DNA of 64,000 bases. It comes from Aureococcus anophagefferens (lineage: Eukaryota; Sar; Pelagophyceae; Pelagomonadales; Pelagomonadaceae). Location: the NCBI RefSeq assembly GCF_000186865.1, contig NW_008705567.1, positions 496,583-560,582 on the forward strand, read 5' to 3'. The first letter of the stretch is position 1. Each line of letters starts with the position of its first letter. Below are positions 1-9,097 of this stretch, one piece after another. The notes under the pieces were generated by a model, which was not told the origin of the DNA, searched no databases, and saw only the letters and a program-made list of their open reading frames with translations. A program made the position numbers and the translations under genes.

Positions 1-659
1 GGCTGCGTGCAATTCGCTTGGAAGGGCACGCGGAAGCCGGGCTTGTCGAGGTCGTAGGCCCAGATGGCGCCCGCCGCGTAGTCGCCGACGTAGAGGCGCG
101 CGTTGTCGTCGTCGACCTCGACGCCCACGGGCGCCTCGAGGTCGCTCGCGAAGGTCTGGTGCGTCGCGCCGTAATCGGCGCTGAACTCCACCGTGCCCTT
201 GACCTTGTCGGCGAAGTAGACCGCGCCCGTCGAGAGCCGCGCGGACACCTACCAAGTGCGTCGGTAACGATTTTCTTCGTTTCCCCGGTCAAAAGCTCTC
301 GAAAATCGTCACGGCCGCAGGACGCTGGCGGACACGTCGTGCGGCTCGCCCATGCCGGAGACTAACACCTTGGCGTCGGCGAAGTCGGAGCCGAGCGTCG
401 CGCCCATGAGCGCCTCGTTGGTCCGGTCCGTCCAGTAGATCTTGCTGTGGGGCACGTCGACCTCGAGGGCGCTGATCTTGCCGCTGGACGTGTAGGCGAG
501 CTCCGCCGTCAGGTTCGCCTTGACGTTGAGGGCGTCGACGTCCATGGAGTAGATGCACTCGCCCGTGCCCGTGCCGGCGCCGGCGCAGTCCGCGCTGAAG
601 AGCACCGTCGCCGACGACGCGCCGGCGAGCGACGCGAGCGCGAGCCTGCGGAGGACCAT
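1..659 (-). CDS. Secreted YWTD-type beta-propeller protein (C-terminus off the window)
   Basis: The reading frame starts at 659 with a hydrophobic leader (MVLRRLALASLAGAS) that looks like a signal peptide. It contains a repeat-like blade with the core SKIYWTDRTNEALMGA, followed after the intron by a second blade containing YFADKVKGTVEF and a third with NARLYVGDYAAGAIWAYD. Alternating Y(W/F)(T/A)D and GxVxA blades are typical of LDL-receptor YWTD or NHL propellers, which act as extracellular binding platforms. A short family C introner interrupts the gene at 249-335; removing it joins GAC to GTG TCC GCG in frame. The gene runs off the left edge, so blade number and any C-terminal domain are unknown. 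Ligand and exact role cannot be inferred. Confidence 0.65.
249..327 (-). mobile_element. Introner, family C (79 bp)
   Basis: Flanked by an exact 8-bp duplication, gcggacac at 241-248 and 328-335 (GTGTCCGC in the gene sense). The intron is 249-335 on the minus strand with a GT donor taken from the duplication and AG from the element (TTGGTAG). It shares the start CAGCGTCCTG and the GTGACGA block with the copy at 11034. Phase 0. Confidence 0.85.
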
Positions 660-828
660 GGCTGCGGCTGTGGGCTGCCCCGACCGAGGTCACCCGATGA
701 GGGAAGCGTCGAAGATTTCTGAAGAGCACCGTCGGCCGGCACGCCGAGCGGCCTGAGATCTCGGCCTGTTCACGGCCGGCCTCCCGCCGCGAGTTCTCGC
801 CTCGCGCGCTCCGGTCGCGCCGGTCGCG

Positions 829-1243
829 ATGAGCGCCCTCGACGCGCGCCGGCGGCGGCCGGACGAGGAAGCGCTGACGCACCTGCACCGCATGACGGAC
901 TCGCTGCGGCGCATGGTCGCGGCGTCGCGCGTTGGCTCGCCGGAGGAGGAGGCCCACGGCAGCGCCCACGCCGTCGAGCTCCACGCCTGCAACATCGCCC
1001 ACGCCGCCGACGAGCTCCTGGCGCTCATCCACGAGCTGCGGGCGACGGCCGCGCGCAACGACCTCGGCGCCGTCGACGCCGAGGTCTCGGCGGCGCTCGC
1101 GGCCGAGGCGGACGCGCGGCGGGGCCCGCGCGGCGGCGCGCGACGCGCGGCGCGACGCGCCGGCGGCGGACCTGCCCTACGTCGCGCCCATCGACCTCGC
1201 GGGGGCCCCGGGCGCGGCGGACGCGACGCCGCCCGTGTCCTAG
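829..1243 (+). CDS. MED22 (Surfeit-5)-like Mediator subunit
   Basis: The first 90 residues are helical and include AVELHACNIAHAADELLAL and IHELRATAARNDLG, which match the layout of Mediator subunit 22: a conserved Ala-Asn-Ile helix followed by a Leu-rich helix and an N-D turn. MED22 sits in the head module of Mediator in the nucleus and bridges activators to RNA polymerase II. From about 1115 the original frame turns into Arg/Gly-rich sequence typical of an out-of-frame read, while the +1 frame gives RRDAPAADLPYVAPIDLAG and stops at 1243. A one-base error in the G/C run near 1115-1140 is likely. Assignment is by pattern only. Confidence 0.5.
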
Positions 1244-1287
1244 CGAGCGCCCCTAAGGAAATTCGCAGCCTCCGGTAACGTATCCTC

Positions 1288-1776
1288 TCATGGGGACTCC
1301 CCTCTCATGGGGTTGTCGGCGAACTCCACCGTCTTCGGCGGCGGACCCGCGAACTTCGACCTCGCCTCGCGGCCGGACGAGCGCGACCGGGCGACGAGGA
1401 GGGCGCCGAAGCAGAAGCACACGAACGCGCCCATGGCTGCGACGGAGAGCATCGAAAGACCGGAGAGCCCCGCCTTGTCCGCGTCGTCGTCGCCGCCGTC
1501 GCCGTCGTCGCCGGCCGCGACCGCGGTCGGCTCGGTCGCGTCCGTCATCGTCACGGCGGAGAAGAGCGCGTCGACGCCCGCGGCGGCGGCGGCGTCGGCG
1601 ATCGCGGCGTCGACATGGACCGCGTCGGTCGACGCGAGCGAATCGACCACGGACCGGGCCGCGGCGGCGGTCGACGAGAGGACGGCGTAGGAGACGACGA
1701 TCCCGTTCTCCGCGTCCTCGAGCCGGCGCCGACCGTGCAGTAGCCCGTGTAGCCCGTCGCGATTCGAAGATCCCAC
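1288..1776 (-). CDS. Single-pass membrane protein, 5' end uncertain
   Basis: About 160 residues. The N-terminal part has a stretch starting GIVVSYAVLSSTAAAARSVV, of the alternating hydrophobic/Ala type seen in extracellular domains of many algal surface proteins. An acidic Gly/Asp linker follows, then a clear transmembrane helix (SMLSVAAMGAFVCFCFGALL) and a basic cytoplasmic tail ending in NPMRGESP. I do not recognise the family. The only usable in-frame start at 1776 is GTG, so a 5' exon may be missing between 1777 and 1900. The topology (ectodomain, TM, short tail) suggests a plasma membrane or endomembrane location. Confidence 0.45.
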   Translation of the reverse strand: MGSSNRDGLHGLLHGRRRLEDAENGIVVSYAVLSSTAAAARSVVDSLASTDAVHVDAAIADAAAAAGVDALFSAVTMTDATEPTAVAAGDDGDGGDDDADKAGLSGLSMLSVAAMGAFVCFCFGALLVARSRSSGREARSKFAGPPPKTVEFADNPMRGESP

Positions 1777-1903
1777 TCAAGATCCCCCGCCATGGCGGGA
1801 TGTGTTGCGGGAGACCGCGAGCCGCGTCCTGGCGCCGAGGGAATCGCGGCCCCCGGAGAGAGACCGCGCTTCCGCGCCCGGCCCGAGGGAAAAAAACGAC
1901 GCG

Positions 1904-3761
1904 TTACAGGCCGCCCTCGGCCATCTCCGCGAGCTCCGCGTCGGCGATCTTGACGCGCGCGGCGACGGCCGCGGCGTCGCGCGTCCGCCCGAGGCGCCGG
2001 AGGTGGCCCGCGAGGCGCCGGTCCGCGTCCGCGCGGTCCTTGACGCGCGCGGCGTAGGCGCGCGGCGTCAGGCTCCCGTTGCCGACCTCGGCGTGGAGCA
2101 GCTGCTGCGCGGCGACGAGGGCGAGGCGCAGCGCGACGACCTCGAGCGCGCCGCTGGACGCGTCGTGCTTCGCGATCTCCGCGTCGAGGACGGCGTCGGA
2201 GACGAGGAGCGCGACGCCCCTCGGGTCGTCGAGTTCGCTCTGGGGCACGTTCGCCGCCGGCGGCGCGGCCCGGAGGGCGCCGCCGGGGTCGCGGGGCCAC
2301 GTGGCCTCGTCGACCTCCAAATCGGGCCGCCCCGCGACGGTCTCGTACGCGGGCTCGCGCAGGGGCTCGCGCAGCGAGAGCCCGAAGGCCACGCGCGCGC
2401 CGTGCCGCGCGAAGACGGGCGACGCGTCGTCCTCCGATCGCACGCGGCCCGCGGACGCGTGCGCGTCGTCGACGGCCGCGGCGGAGAGCAGGCCGTCGAG
2501 CCCGGCCTTGGCCCGCGCGTGCACCGACTCGCGCTTGCCGAAGAAGGCGCCCCCGGGCGCCGTCGTGACGTCGAGGCAGAGCTTCCCGCGGCCGAAGCGC
2601 GAGAGCGCGTGGGCCTGCTTCACGGACGCGGCGCCCCCGCGGCTCGCGGCCGCGGCCGCGACGAGCGCGCCGTCGAGCGCGCAGTCCGCCGCGAGGCAGT
2701 CGACGAAATCGCAGGCGAGGCTCCGCCCGTCGCTCGCCAATGATAATCTCGCGAGCTCCGTGCGGCCGGCGCCCGTCGCGCCGCAGCCGTCGGAGAGCGC
2801 CCAGGCCACGCGCGCGTACTTGGGCGCGCCGCGCGGCGCCTGGCCGTCGCGCGCGCGCGCGGCGAGGGGCAGGCGCAGGCTCCGGACGCCCACGCGCAGC
2901 GACGTCTCGCCGACGTCGCCGTCGACGACGCGCCGCCGCGACGTCGCCGTCGTCGCGCGCCACGCCGGCGGCGCGCCGCCGGCCTGTTGCGACCGCGCGG
3001 CGCGCGCGGCGAGCGCCTTGAGCTCGCGGCACCGCGCCGCGAGCGCCTCGGCGCCCGCGCGGTCCTTGGCGGCGATCTTGGCCCGCGCCTCGGCGACGCA
3101 CGCCTTCAAGGCTTCGTCGACGGCCGCGCGGAGCCGGCGCCAGCCCTCGTCGCGCGACGTGCCCCGGTGCGCCGCCGCGGCGGCGCCGGCGACGGCGGCC
3201 GTCCCGGCCTCGAGCGCCTTGGCGCGCCGGAGCAGCGCGACGGCGCCCGCGGCGTCGCCGGCGCGCTTCGCCGCGAGCGCGCGCCGCTTGAGCGTCGCGG
3301 GCGTCTCCGCCGGCGGCGGCGCCGCGGGCCCGGGCGCCGGCGCCGCGGGCCGGGGCGCCGGCGGCGGCTTCGGCGGCTCCGGCGCGCCGGCGAGCCGCGC
3401 CATCTCCGCGAGCAGCTCCGGGTCGTCCTCGTCGGCCGCCGAGAAGCCGACCTGGGCAAGGGTGATTCAACGTCGCTTCAACGTGAGTGTTCTGCGCGCG
3501 CGCGTTCCCGAAAAAGCATCTACGCTTCGAGACCGTCCCGAGAGATGATCGCTCGTCCAAGAATTAGCCAAAACGAGTGGAAAACGGCCGAGATATGAGC
3601 CTTTGAAGTTGGGAATTTCGCTCTCTTGTCCTGCCCTGAAGCCGACGGCGCCGTCGTCGTCGTCGAGCGCCGCGGACGACGCGAGCACCGCGTCCGCGAG
3701 GGCCTCCATGGCCGGGAGCTCGAGCGCCGCCGCGCCCGGGTCCGGCGCCCGCGCGGGCGGC

Positions 3762-3794
<33 letters not shown>

Positions 3795-4120
3795 GGCGGC
3801 GCGGCCGCCGGGAGCGCGGCGGCCTCGGCCTCGAGCGCCTTGGCCTCGCGGAGCCTGGCGACGGCGCCCGCGGCGTCGCCGGCCCGCTTCAGCGCGAGCG
3901 CCTGCCGCTTCAGCGCCAGCGCCTCGGCGCGCAGCGCCGCCGGGTCCTTCGCCGGCGCCGGCGCCGCGCCCGTGAGCGCCGCGAGCTCCGCGAGCAGCTC
4001 CGGGTCGTCGTCGTCGACGTCGACGGCGTCGTCGTCGACGACGCCGAGCTTGTCGAAGGCCGAGAGGTCCAGGTCCAAGACGGACGCCTGCTCGCTCTTC
4101 AGCTCGGCGCGCAGGTCCAT
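1904..4120 (-). CDS. CC2D1/Lgd-like DM14-domain protein
   Basis: Two exons (4120-3647 and 3451-1904) give 673 residues. Two DM14 repeats are visible: ALKRAGDAAGAVARLREAK and AAKRAGDAAGAVALLRRAK, each with the A-x-GD-x-x-x-A pattern, and each is preceded by an acidic DDPELLAEL/DDPELLAEM motif. The C-terminal half has beta-rich sequence compatible with a C2 domain followed by a helical tail. In animals this family (CC2D1A/B, Drosophila Lgd) binds the ESCRT-III subunit CHMP4/Shrub and regulates endosomal sorting. Proline-rich linkers separate the repeats. The joined frame GCC|GTC GGC TTC is restored only by removing the introner plus one target copy. Family assignment is good; DM14 number is lower than in animals. 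Confidence 0.7.
3452..3638 (-). mobile_element. Introner, family B (187 bp), sense
   Basis: Target duplication aagccgac at 3444-3451 and 3639-3646 (GTCGGCTT in gene sense). Intron 3452-3646, GT-AG, phase 0. Element ends are CAGGGCAGGAC and CTTGCCCAG. Its core CGGCTAATTCTTGGACGA is a variant of the block shared by all family A and B copies. Confidence 0.9.
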
Positions 4121-4227
4121 CGTCGCGCGGCTTCGGAGAGCATGCAGTCAGGGTGCTTGCAGGGTGCTTGTACTCGAGGTTGCACTTCTCGCAGCCCGCA
4201 GGGCGCCGGCGGCCGGCACCGGGTGCG

Positions 4228-5692
4228 ATGGGCAGCAGCGCCCGCGTCGTCTCGGTTTTCGGCACTTTTCGCATGCGCAGCACGATGGGCAGCAGCGTTG
4301 CTCTCTTCGCCGCCGTCGCGCTGCCCCGCGTCCTCTCGCAGTCCACGGGCTGCAGCCACAGCTGCTGCGACGCCCTCGACGAGCGGCGCAGCTCCTACGG
4401 CCGGTCGAGCATCGACGGCGCCTACGAGGACTGCACGACCCTGGCCCTCCTCGGCCACTGCCGGACCGCCGGCCACTTCTGCGACCGGAGCTGCGGGCGC
4501 TGCGCCAACGGCCGCGAGGACGCGGAGCCGGCCTGGGGCGACGTCGGCGGCTGGGCGCCGGGGCGCTGGGGCGAGGTCAGCCTCACGGAGCCGGACGGAT
4601 CCGCGGCCGCGCTGCGCGTCGTGCTCTGGGCCGACGAGAGCCTGGCGTCGGCCTTCGCGCGCTTCTGCCTCATCGTCGACACCTGTGTGGAATTCAACCA
4701 CTGGTTTGGGTGGTCCTGACCAAACTTCAGAATTCTCTAGCTCGGTCAAATCGAAGTCGATTTGGCTGATTTTTGGACGAATCGATTGCTCTCGTCGAGT
4801 TCTCGAAGCACAGCCGAAGACTGTGCGCCGAAACTGTCGCATATGCTCACATTGAAGTCGGGTTGAAGATTTGAATTCCACACAGGTCGACACGCGGAGC
4901 TGCCGGGACCACGCGCCGGCGCTGGGCGAGGCGCTGCTCGTCGACGACGGCGACCCGGCGGCGACGCTCGCGGAGTTCGGCGCGCGCCTGCCGACGACCT
5001 GGGCCGACGTCCGCCACCGGGCGCGGCTCGGCTTCCCCGTCCGGCTCAACGTCGGCGGCAACGTCGACTGCGCGCCCTTTGTGTGGTACTGGGACTTCGT
5101 CTGCGTGGGGTTTCGGGATCTGAAGCAGAAAGGCCTCGACAAGTCCGCCGGCGAGCCGGACCCGGGCCGCGTGCCCTTCTTCGTCGTCCACGACCTCACG
5201 GAGCCCATGGACCTGCCGGACAACGCCGTCGACGAGATCTTGTCGGAGCACGTGCTAGAGCACCTGCCGCTGGCCGCGTGGCCGTCGGTGCTTCGCGAGT
5301 GGCGCCGCGTCCTCAGGCCCGGCGGCGTCGCGCGGCTCGCGCTCCCGGACTACGGCGCGCCGCGCCACGCGGCGTCGCTCGCGGCGGGCTTCGACGCGGC
5401 GGACCCGTCCCACGTCGTCCTGCCGACGGCGGCGCTGCTCCGCGCGCAGCTCGACGCGTGCGGCCTCTTCCCCGGCTACCACGTCCGCCAGTACTGGGAC
5501 GGCGACGCCTTCGTCGACGAGCCCGTCCGGCCGGCCTACGCGGGGGCGACGGGCCACGTGAAGCGCGCGCCGGAGAACGCGCCGCTCTGGGTCCACGCGC
5601 AGTCCATCGGCGCGCGCTACGGGCGTTTGGACGACCGCGGGCGGCCCGAGGACTCGAGCCTCGTCGTCGACATGCATAAGTCCATCGGCTAG
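4228..5692 (+). CDS. Secreted ShK-like / SAM-methyltransferase fusion
   Basis: Start at 4228 gives 417 residues; an in-frame ATG at 4273 (402 residues) places a signal-like helix (SVALFAAVALPRVLSQ) directly at the N-terminus and may be the real start. Next comes a six- to eight-cysteine module (CSHSCCDAL ... CTTLALLGHC ... CDRSCGRC) resembling a ShK toxin-like domain, used widely as an extracellular protein-binding module. After the introner the C-terminal half is a class I methyltransferase: acidic strand FFVVHDLTEPMDLP, then ILSEHVLEHLPLAAWPSVL and REWRRVLRPGGVARLALPDY, the hallmark of Methyltransf_11-type enzymes. The methyl acceptor is unknown. The pairing of a secreted Cys module with a methyltransferase is unusual. 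Confidence 0.7.
4683..4885 (+). mobile_element. Introner, family A (203 bp), sense
   Basis: Exact duplication gtcgacac at 4675-4682 and 4886-4893. Intron 4675-4885, GT-AG, phase 0. Terminal inverted repeats CTGTGTGGAATTC / GAATTCCACACAG. Carries the 'CCACTGGTTTGGGTGG' version of the segment next to the left end. Confidence 0.93.
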
Positions 5693-5699
5693 GCGCGCC

Positions 5700-7445
5700 T
5701 TACTTGCGCCAGAGGGAGACGCGGCCCGAGTTGTTCGCGCCGGCGATGGCGTGGACGAAGGGGTGGACCGCGTGGATGGACGTGACCGCGTGGAAGACGC
5801 CCATGCCGTCGTTGAGCTTGATGAGGTAGTGGGGCGCGGCCGCCTGGACGACGTCGATGGCGCGGGGCTTGGCCATGGAGCCGACGACGAGCACGGGCGA
5901 GGGCGCGTGGACGTCGAAGACGGGCTTGAAGGGCGTGAGGTAGCGGCCCGTGTGGTTGTCGTGGCGGACCTTGACGGCCGTCGGGACCTTCTTGCACAGG
6001 TCCCAGAAGGCGACCGTGTTGTCGTAGGACACGGAGCACGCGGTCAGGCCGTCGGGCGAAAAGTCGAAGCCGTGGATCGACTTGTCGTGGCCCATGACGG
6101 CGAGGGGCGTCGGCTTCTTGCCGAGCTTGCGCACGTCCCAGAGCTTGAGCTCGCCGTCGTTGGAGGACGTGGCGACCTCGGCGCGGCCCGGGCGACACGC
6201 GACGTGCGCGACCTTCTTGCCGTGCGCGTCGGCGACGAACTTCTTGGACCCCGCGGGCTCGCGGACGTCGTGGCGGCTCAGGCCGCCGCACTTGTGCGCG
6301 CCCCAGAGCACGTCGTCGCGGAGGCACCAGTGCGTGAGGTCGTCGCAGTCGTCGTTTTCGTAGTCCGCGACGACGGTGGACCGCAAAGAACCCTCGGAGA
6401 AGTCCGTGCGCCGCACGAAGCTGTCGTAGCCGCCGGAGTAGAGCTGCGCGCCCCGCCACGCGAGCGCCGTCAGCGGCCGCGCGTGGAGGTCGGAGAACTG
6501 CGCGCAGCACGTCTCGCCGTCGGCGTCGTCGACGTCCCAGAGGCCGACGCGGCCACTCTTGTCGCCCGCGGCGATGAGGAGCTTGTCCGTGGACGGGAGC
6601 CACGCGAGGCTGTACGTGCGGTCCTTCGTGACCTTGGCGACGTCGGCCTCCTTGAGCGCGAAGGACTGGAGCGACGCGCGGTAGGCCCGCGCGTCCATGG
6701 GCGTCCGCGCGGACGGCTTCTTGGCCTCCTTGGCCGCGAGGGCCGCGACGATGGCGCCGCGCTTCGCCGCCGTTTCCGCCGCGGCGGCGTCGTCGTCCTC
6801 GTCGTCGGCGAGCAGCGGCACGTCCTCGACGTTGCGCGGCCGCGACTCCCAGGCGCCCTGGGGCGCGTACGCCGTCGGCTCGCGGAAGTTCGCGGGCAGC
6901 TGCGCGCCGTCGGCGCCGATGCCCTGGACGCGCTGGCTCCGGCGCGGCGGCTCGCTCGGCGCCTTCTTCGCGCGCTTCCGCGACACGCCGCGCTGGCTCG
7001 CGGCCTTGCGCTTGCCCTCGTCGACGGCCGCGAGGCCGCCGCCGAGGCCCAGGGACGCCATGAACGCCTCGTTGCGCTCGATGCGCGCCTTGCGCTCGAG
7101 CTCGTACTCGCTGAGGCCCTCGGGGTTGGCGATCGGCGTGATCGCCGCCATGGGCACGGCCGCGGCCGACTCGGCGACCGCGGCCTCGGGCTTCGCGGCC
7201 GCGGCCTCGGTGTCGTCTGCGGCCTCAGCCTTGGCGCGCTTCTTGGCGGCATTTATGCTCTTCTTGACTGGCGCCGCCTTGGGCGCCTTCGCTTCCTTTG
7301 GCGCCTCCTTGGGCGCCTTAGGCGCCTTGGCCGACGTCTCTGCTTGACGCAGCTTAGTGTTGAGCTTCGGTTCCGCGTAGTTGACCGCCTTGGCGGCGCG
7401 GCGGCGCGTCGGCGGCGCCGTGGCGTCCGCGGAAGGGGTGTTCAT
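5700..7445 (-). CDS. WDR76/Cmr1-like WD40 protein
   Basis: 581 residues from the first ATG at 7445. The N-terminal 150 residues are Lys/Ala-rich and basic. They are followed by YELERKARIERNEAFMASLG and by PRRSQRVQG, two short motifs characteristic of the WDR76/Cmr1 family just before the propeller. The C-terminal 350 residues form a WD40 beta-propeller with blades such as KLWDVRKLGKKPTPLAVMGH and the VAFWDL / VSLWRK strands. Family members are nuclear, bind DNA lesions and ubiquitin-proteasome components, and influence replication stress responses. No intron. Its stop lies 7 bp from the stop of the convergent methyltransferase gene. Confidence 0.75.
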   Translation of the reverse strand: MNTPSADATAPPTRRRAAKAVNYAEPKLNTKLRQAETSAKAPKAPKEAPKEAKAPKAAPVKKSINAAKKRAKAEAADDTEAAAAKPEAAVAESAAAVPMAAITPIANPEGLSEYELERKARIERNEAFMASLGLGGGLAAVDEGKRKAASQRGVSRKRAKKAPSEPPRRSQRVQGIGADGAQLPANFREPTAYAPQGAWESRPRNVEDVPLLADDEDDDAAAAETAAKRGAIVAALAAKEAKKPSARTPMDARAYRASLQSFALKEADVAKVTKDRTYSLAWLPSTDKLLIAAGDKSGRVGLWDVDDADGETCCAQFSDLHARPLTALAWRGAQLYSGGYDSFVRRTDFSEGSLRSTVVADYENDDCDDLTHWCLRDDVLWGAHKCGGLSRHDVREPAGSKKFVADAHGKKVAHVACRPGRAEVATSSNDGELKLWDVRKLGKKPTPLAVMGHDKSIHGFDFSPDGLTACSVSYDNTVAFWDLCKKVPTAVKVRHDNHTGRYLTPFKPVFDVHAPSPVLVVGSMAKPRAIDVVQAAAPHYLIKLNDGMGVFHAVTSIHAVHPFVHAIAGANNSGRVSLWRK

Positions 7446-7606
7446 GCTCGCAGCGAGCGCAGGACGACGACGCGTGAAGTGGTCCACCTCACTGACTCAT
7501 CGCGTTTCTGGCCTTCGAGCTCCGACGGCCGACGCCGCCGACGACGACAACTCCCGACGGCGCTAATTACGAACGCGTCGGCGTTCACGGCGAATCGAAG
7601 CCTCGA

Positions 7607-8927
7607 TTAGCGGGTGCCTGGTCGTGCTGCGCGTCGATGCGTCGTACTGGCGTCTCCGCGGTGTCGCCGCCGCCGCGCGGGGCGTCGGCCGTCGTCGACG
7701 GCGAGGTCGATGGGCGCCGCCGCGTCGCACCCGGCCGTCGCCGGCGCCTCGTCGCCGGCGAGGTCGAGGACCGCCGGGCCCGCCGCGCCGCCCGGCGGCG
7801 TCGGCGGCCGGCTCGGCCCCGGCGACGCGGCCGCGGGCGGCGCCTCCTGCGCGTAGAGGATCTTCACGAGCGCGACGGCGATGCGCTCCTGCGCGGCGGC
7901 CGTCGCCGCGCGACGGGGGGGGGAGGGACGCCGGCGACGCGCGGCCCGGAGGTGCGCCGCGGCCTCGGCCTCGTCCTCGGGCGTCGGCGGCGGCCGCGGC
8001 CTGCGCGCGGGGCCCGTCGCGGAAACGGCGGGCGACGAGGGACGGCGGCGCTCGCGGGGCGTCGGCGTCGTCGTCCTCCGCGTCGCTGCTCGCGTCGCTC
8101 GCGCCGTCGTCGTCGCCGCCGCCGCCGCCGCCCGCGCGCCAGTGGTGGCGGAAGCGCCAGTCCTCGAGGACGTCCGTGAGCATCGCGCGCAGCTCCTACG
8201 GGGCGGTCGCGATCACACGGGCGCGCCGATCGGGCGCGCACGTGGACGAGCGACGCGTCCCGCGTGCCGATGGCCCTGTCGAGCCGGCGGAAGAGCGCCT
8301 GCGCGGGACGTCGTCCCGTGAGAACTTCGGAAATGCTCTCGCTCGGTCACGGCTGATGTTGGGACGCATCGATGGCTCTCGTCGAGCTCGCGAAGCGCGG
8401 CGGAAGCGCTCGCGTCGAAACGGCGCGCTCGCGTCGACGTCGGGGTCGTAAGATTCGAGGTCCGCGCGGACGCGCGCGTTGAGGTGGCGGACGCCGATGG
8501 CCCCGAGGCGCCTGCGCGCGCGCGTCCCGGGGACGCACGCCTCTCGAAAACACCGGCCCGCGCTTCGAGGGGAAGCGCCGCGTGCCGAGGTCGTACTCGA
8601 AGCGGCGGTCGCTGGACGCGCGGACCTTGACGAAGCGCCGCGCGAGGTCCGGGAACCCGTCGGCGAAGTGCTCGTGGATGCGGTGCTGGGCGCCCCAGCG
8701 CGCCCGCTTCACGCACCCTGCGGGTCGCGCCCTGGGGGGGGGCTGCGCGCCGGCGGAAGGAACGCACCTTGGCCCGCGTGCATGGGCTGGTCGCGGCGGC
8801 GCGCGACGAAGGGCGGCTCGGGAGGCTCGTAATAGGCCGGGGGCATGGGGGCGCCGTAGTAAAACGGCGGCGGCGGCGGCGGCGGGGCGTCGGGCGCGTA
8901 GGCGGCGTGGGGCGGCGCGTAGTACAT
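7607..8927 (-). CDS. Unrecognised multi-exon protein with Pro/Tyr-rich N-terminus
   Basis: The start at 8927 opens a Pro/Tyr-rich segment (MYYAPPHAAYAPDAPPPPP) with a YYEPPEPP stretch that could bind WW or SH3 domains. Small introns seem to lie at 8718-8767 (50 bp, GT-AG), around 8515-8557, and just before 8195. An ancient family A introner occupies 8299-8477. Joined exons read QHRIHEHFADGFPDLARRFV, then GVRHLN|ALFRRLDRAIG and LTDVLEDWRFRHHW. An acidic Asp/Ser run follows, and the last 86 residues contain AVLDLAGDEA and PIDLAVDDG, which fit SUMO-interaction motifs. A frame change between about 8080 and 8020 is not explained by a clear intron. No family recognised; exon boundaries are provisional. 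Confidence 0.4.
8299..8469 (-). mobile_element. Introner, family A, old GC-rich copy (171 bp), antisense
   Basis: On the minus strand it starts CCGCGCGGACCTCGAATCTT and ends CCCGCGCAG, aligning with the right-to-left reading of family A. It keeps GAGCTCGACGAGAGCCATCG and has lost about 30 bp after the core. Duplication is decayed (GCGCGCGT versus GCGCTCTT). Intron 8299-8477, GC-AG; removal joins HLN to ALFRRL in phase 0. Confidence 0.7.
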
Positions 8928-9097
8928 ACTGCCTCTCTAATTTCAGCGGTGTCAAGGACGCCATGTATCCGAGGCCTATGTTTTGGTCCTTTCCATCACT
9001 TTGGCCTAACCAGTGCGCTCGTTGACTTCTTGAACATTCAAGCTCTCTTCGGGGGCGCTGCCACTCGTTTCGCCCGTGGCGGCGCGCTCCGCGGACC

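Noticed and set aside
4683..4700. GT inside the family A end (CTGT|GTGG) as donor
   Set aside because: It would keep frame (12 extra bases) but adds four residues in every gene, disrupts myosin switch I, and is missing in diverged copies (55335) that still need splicing.
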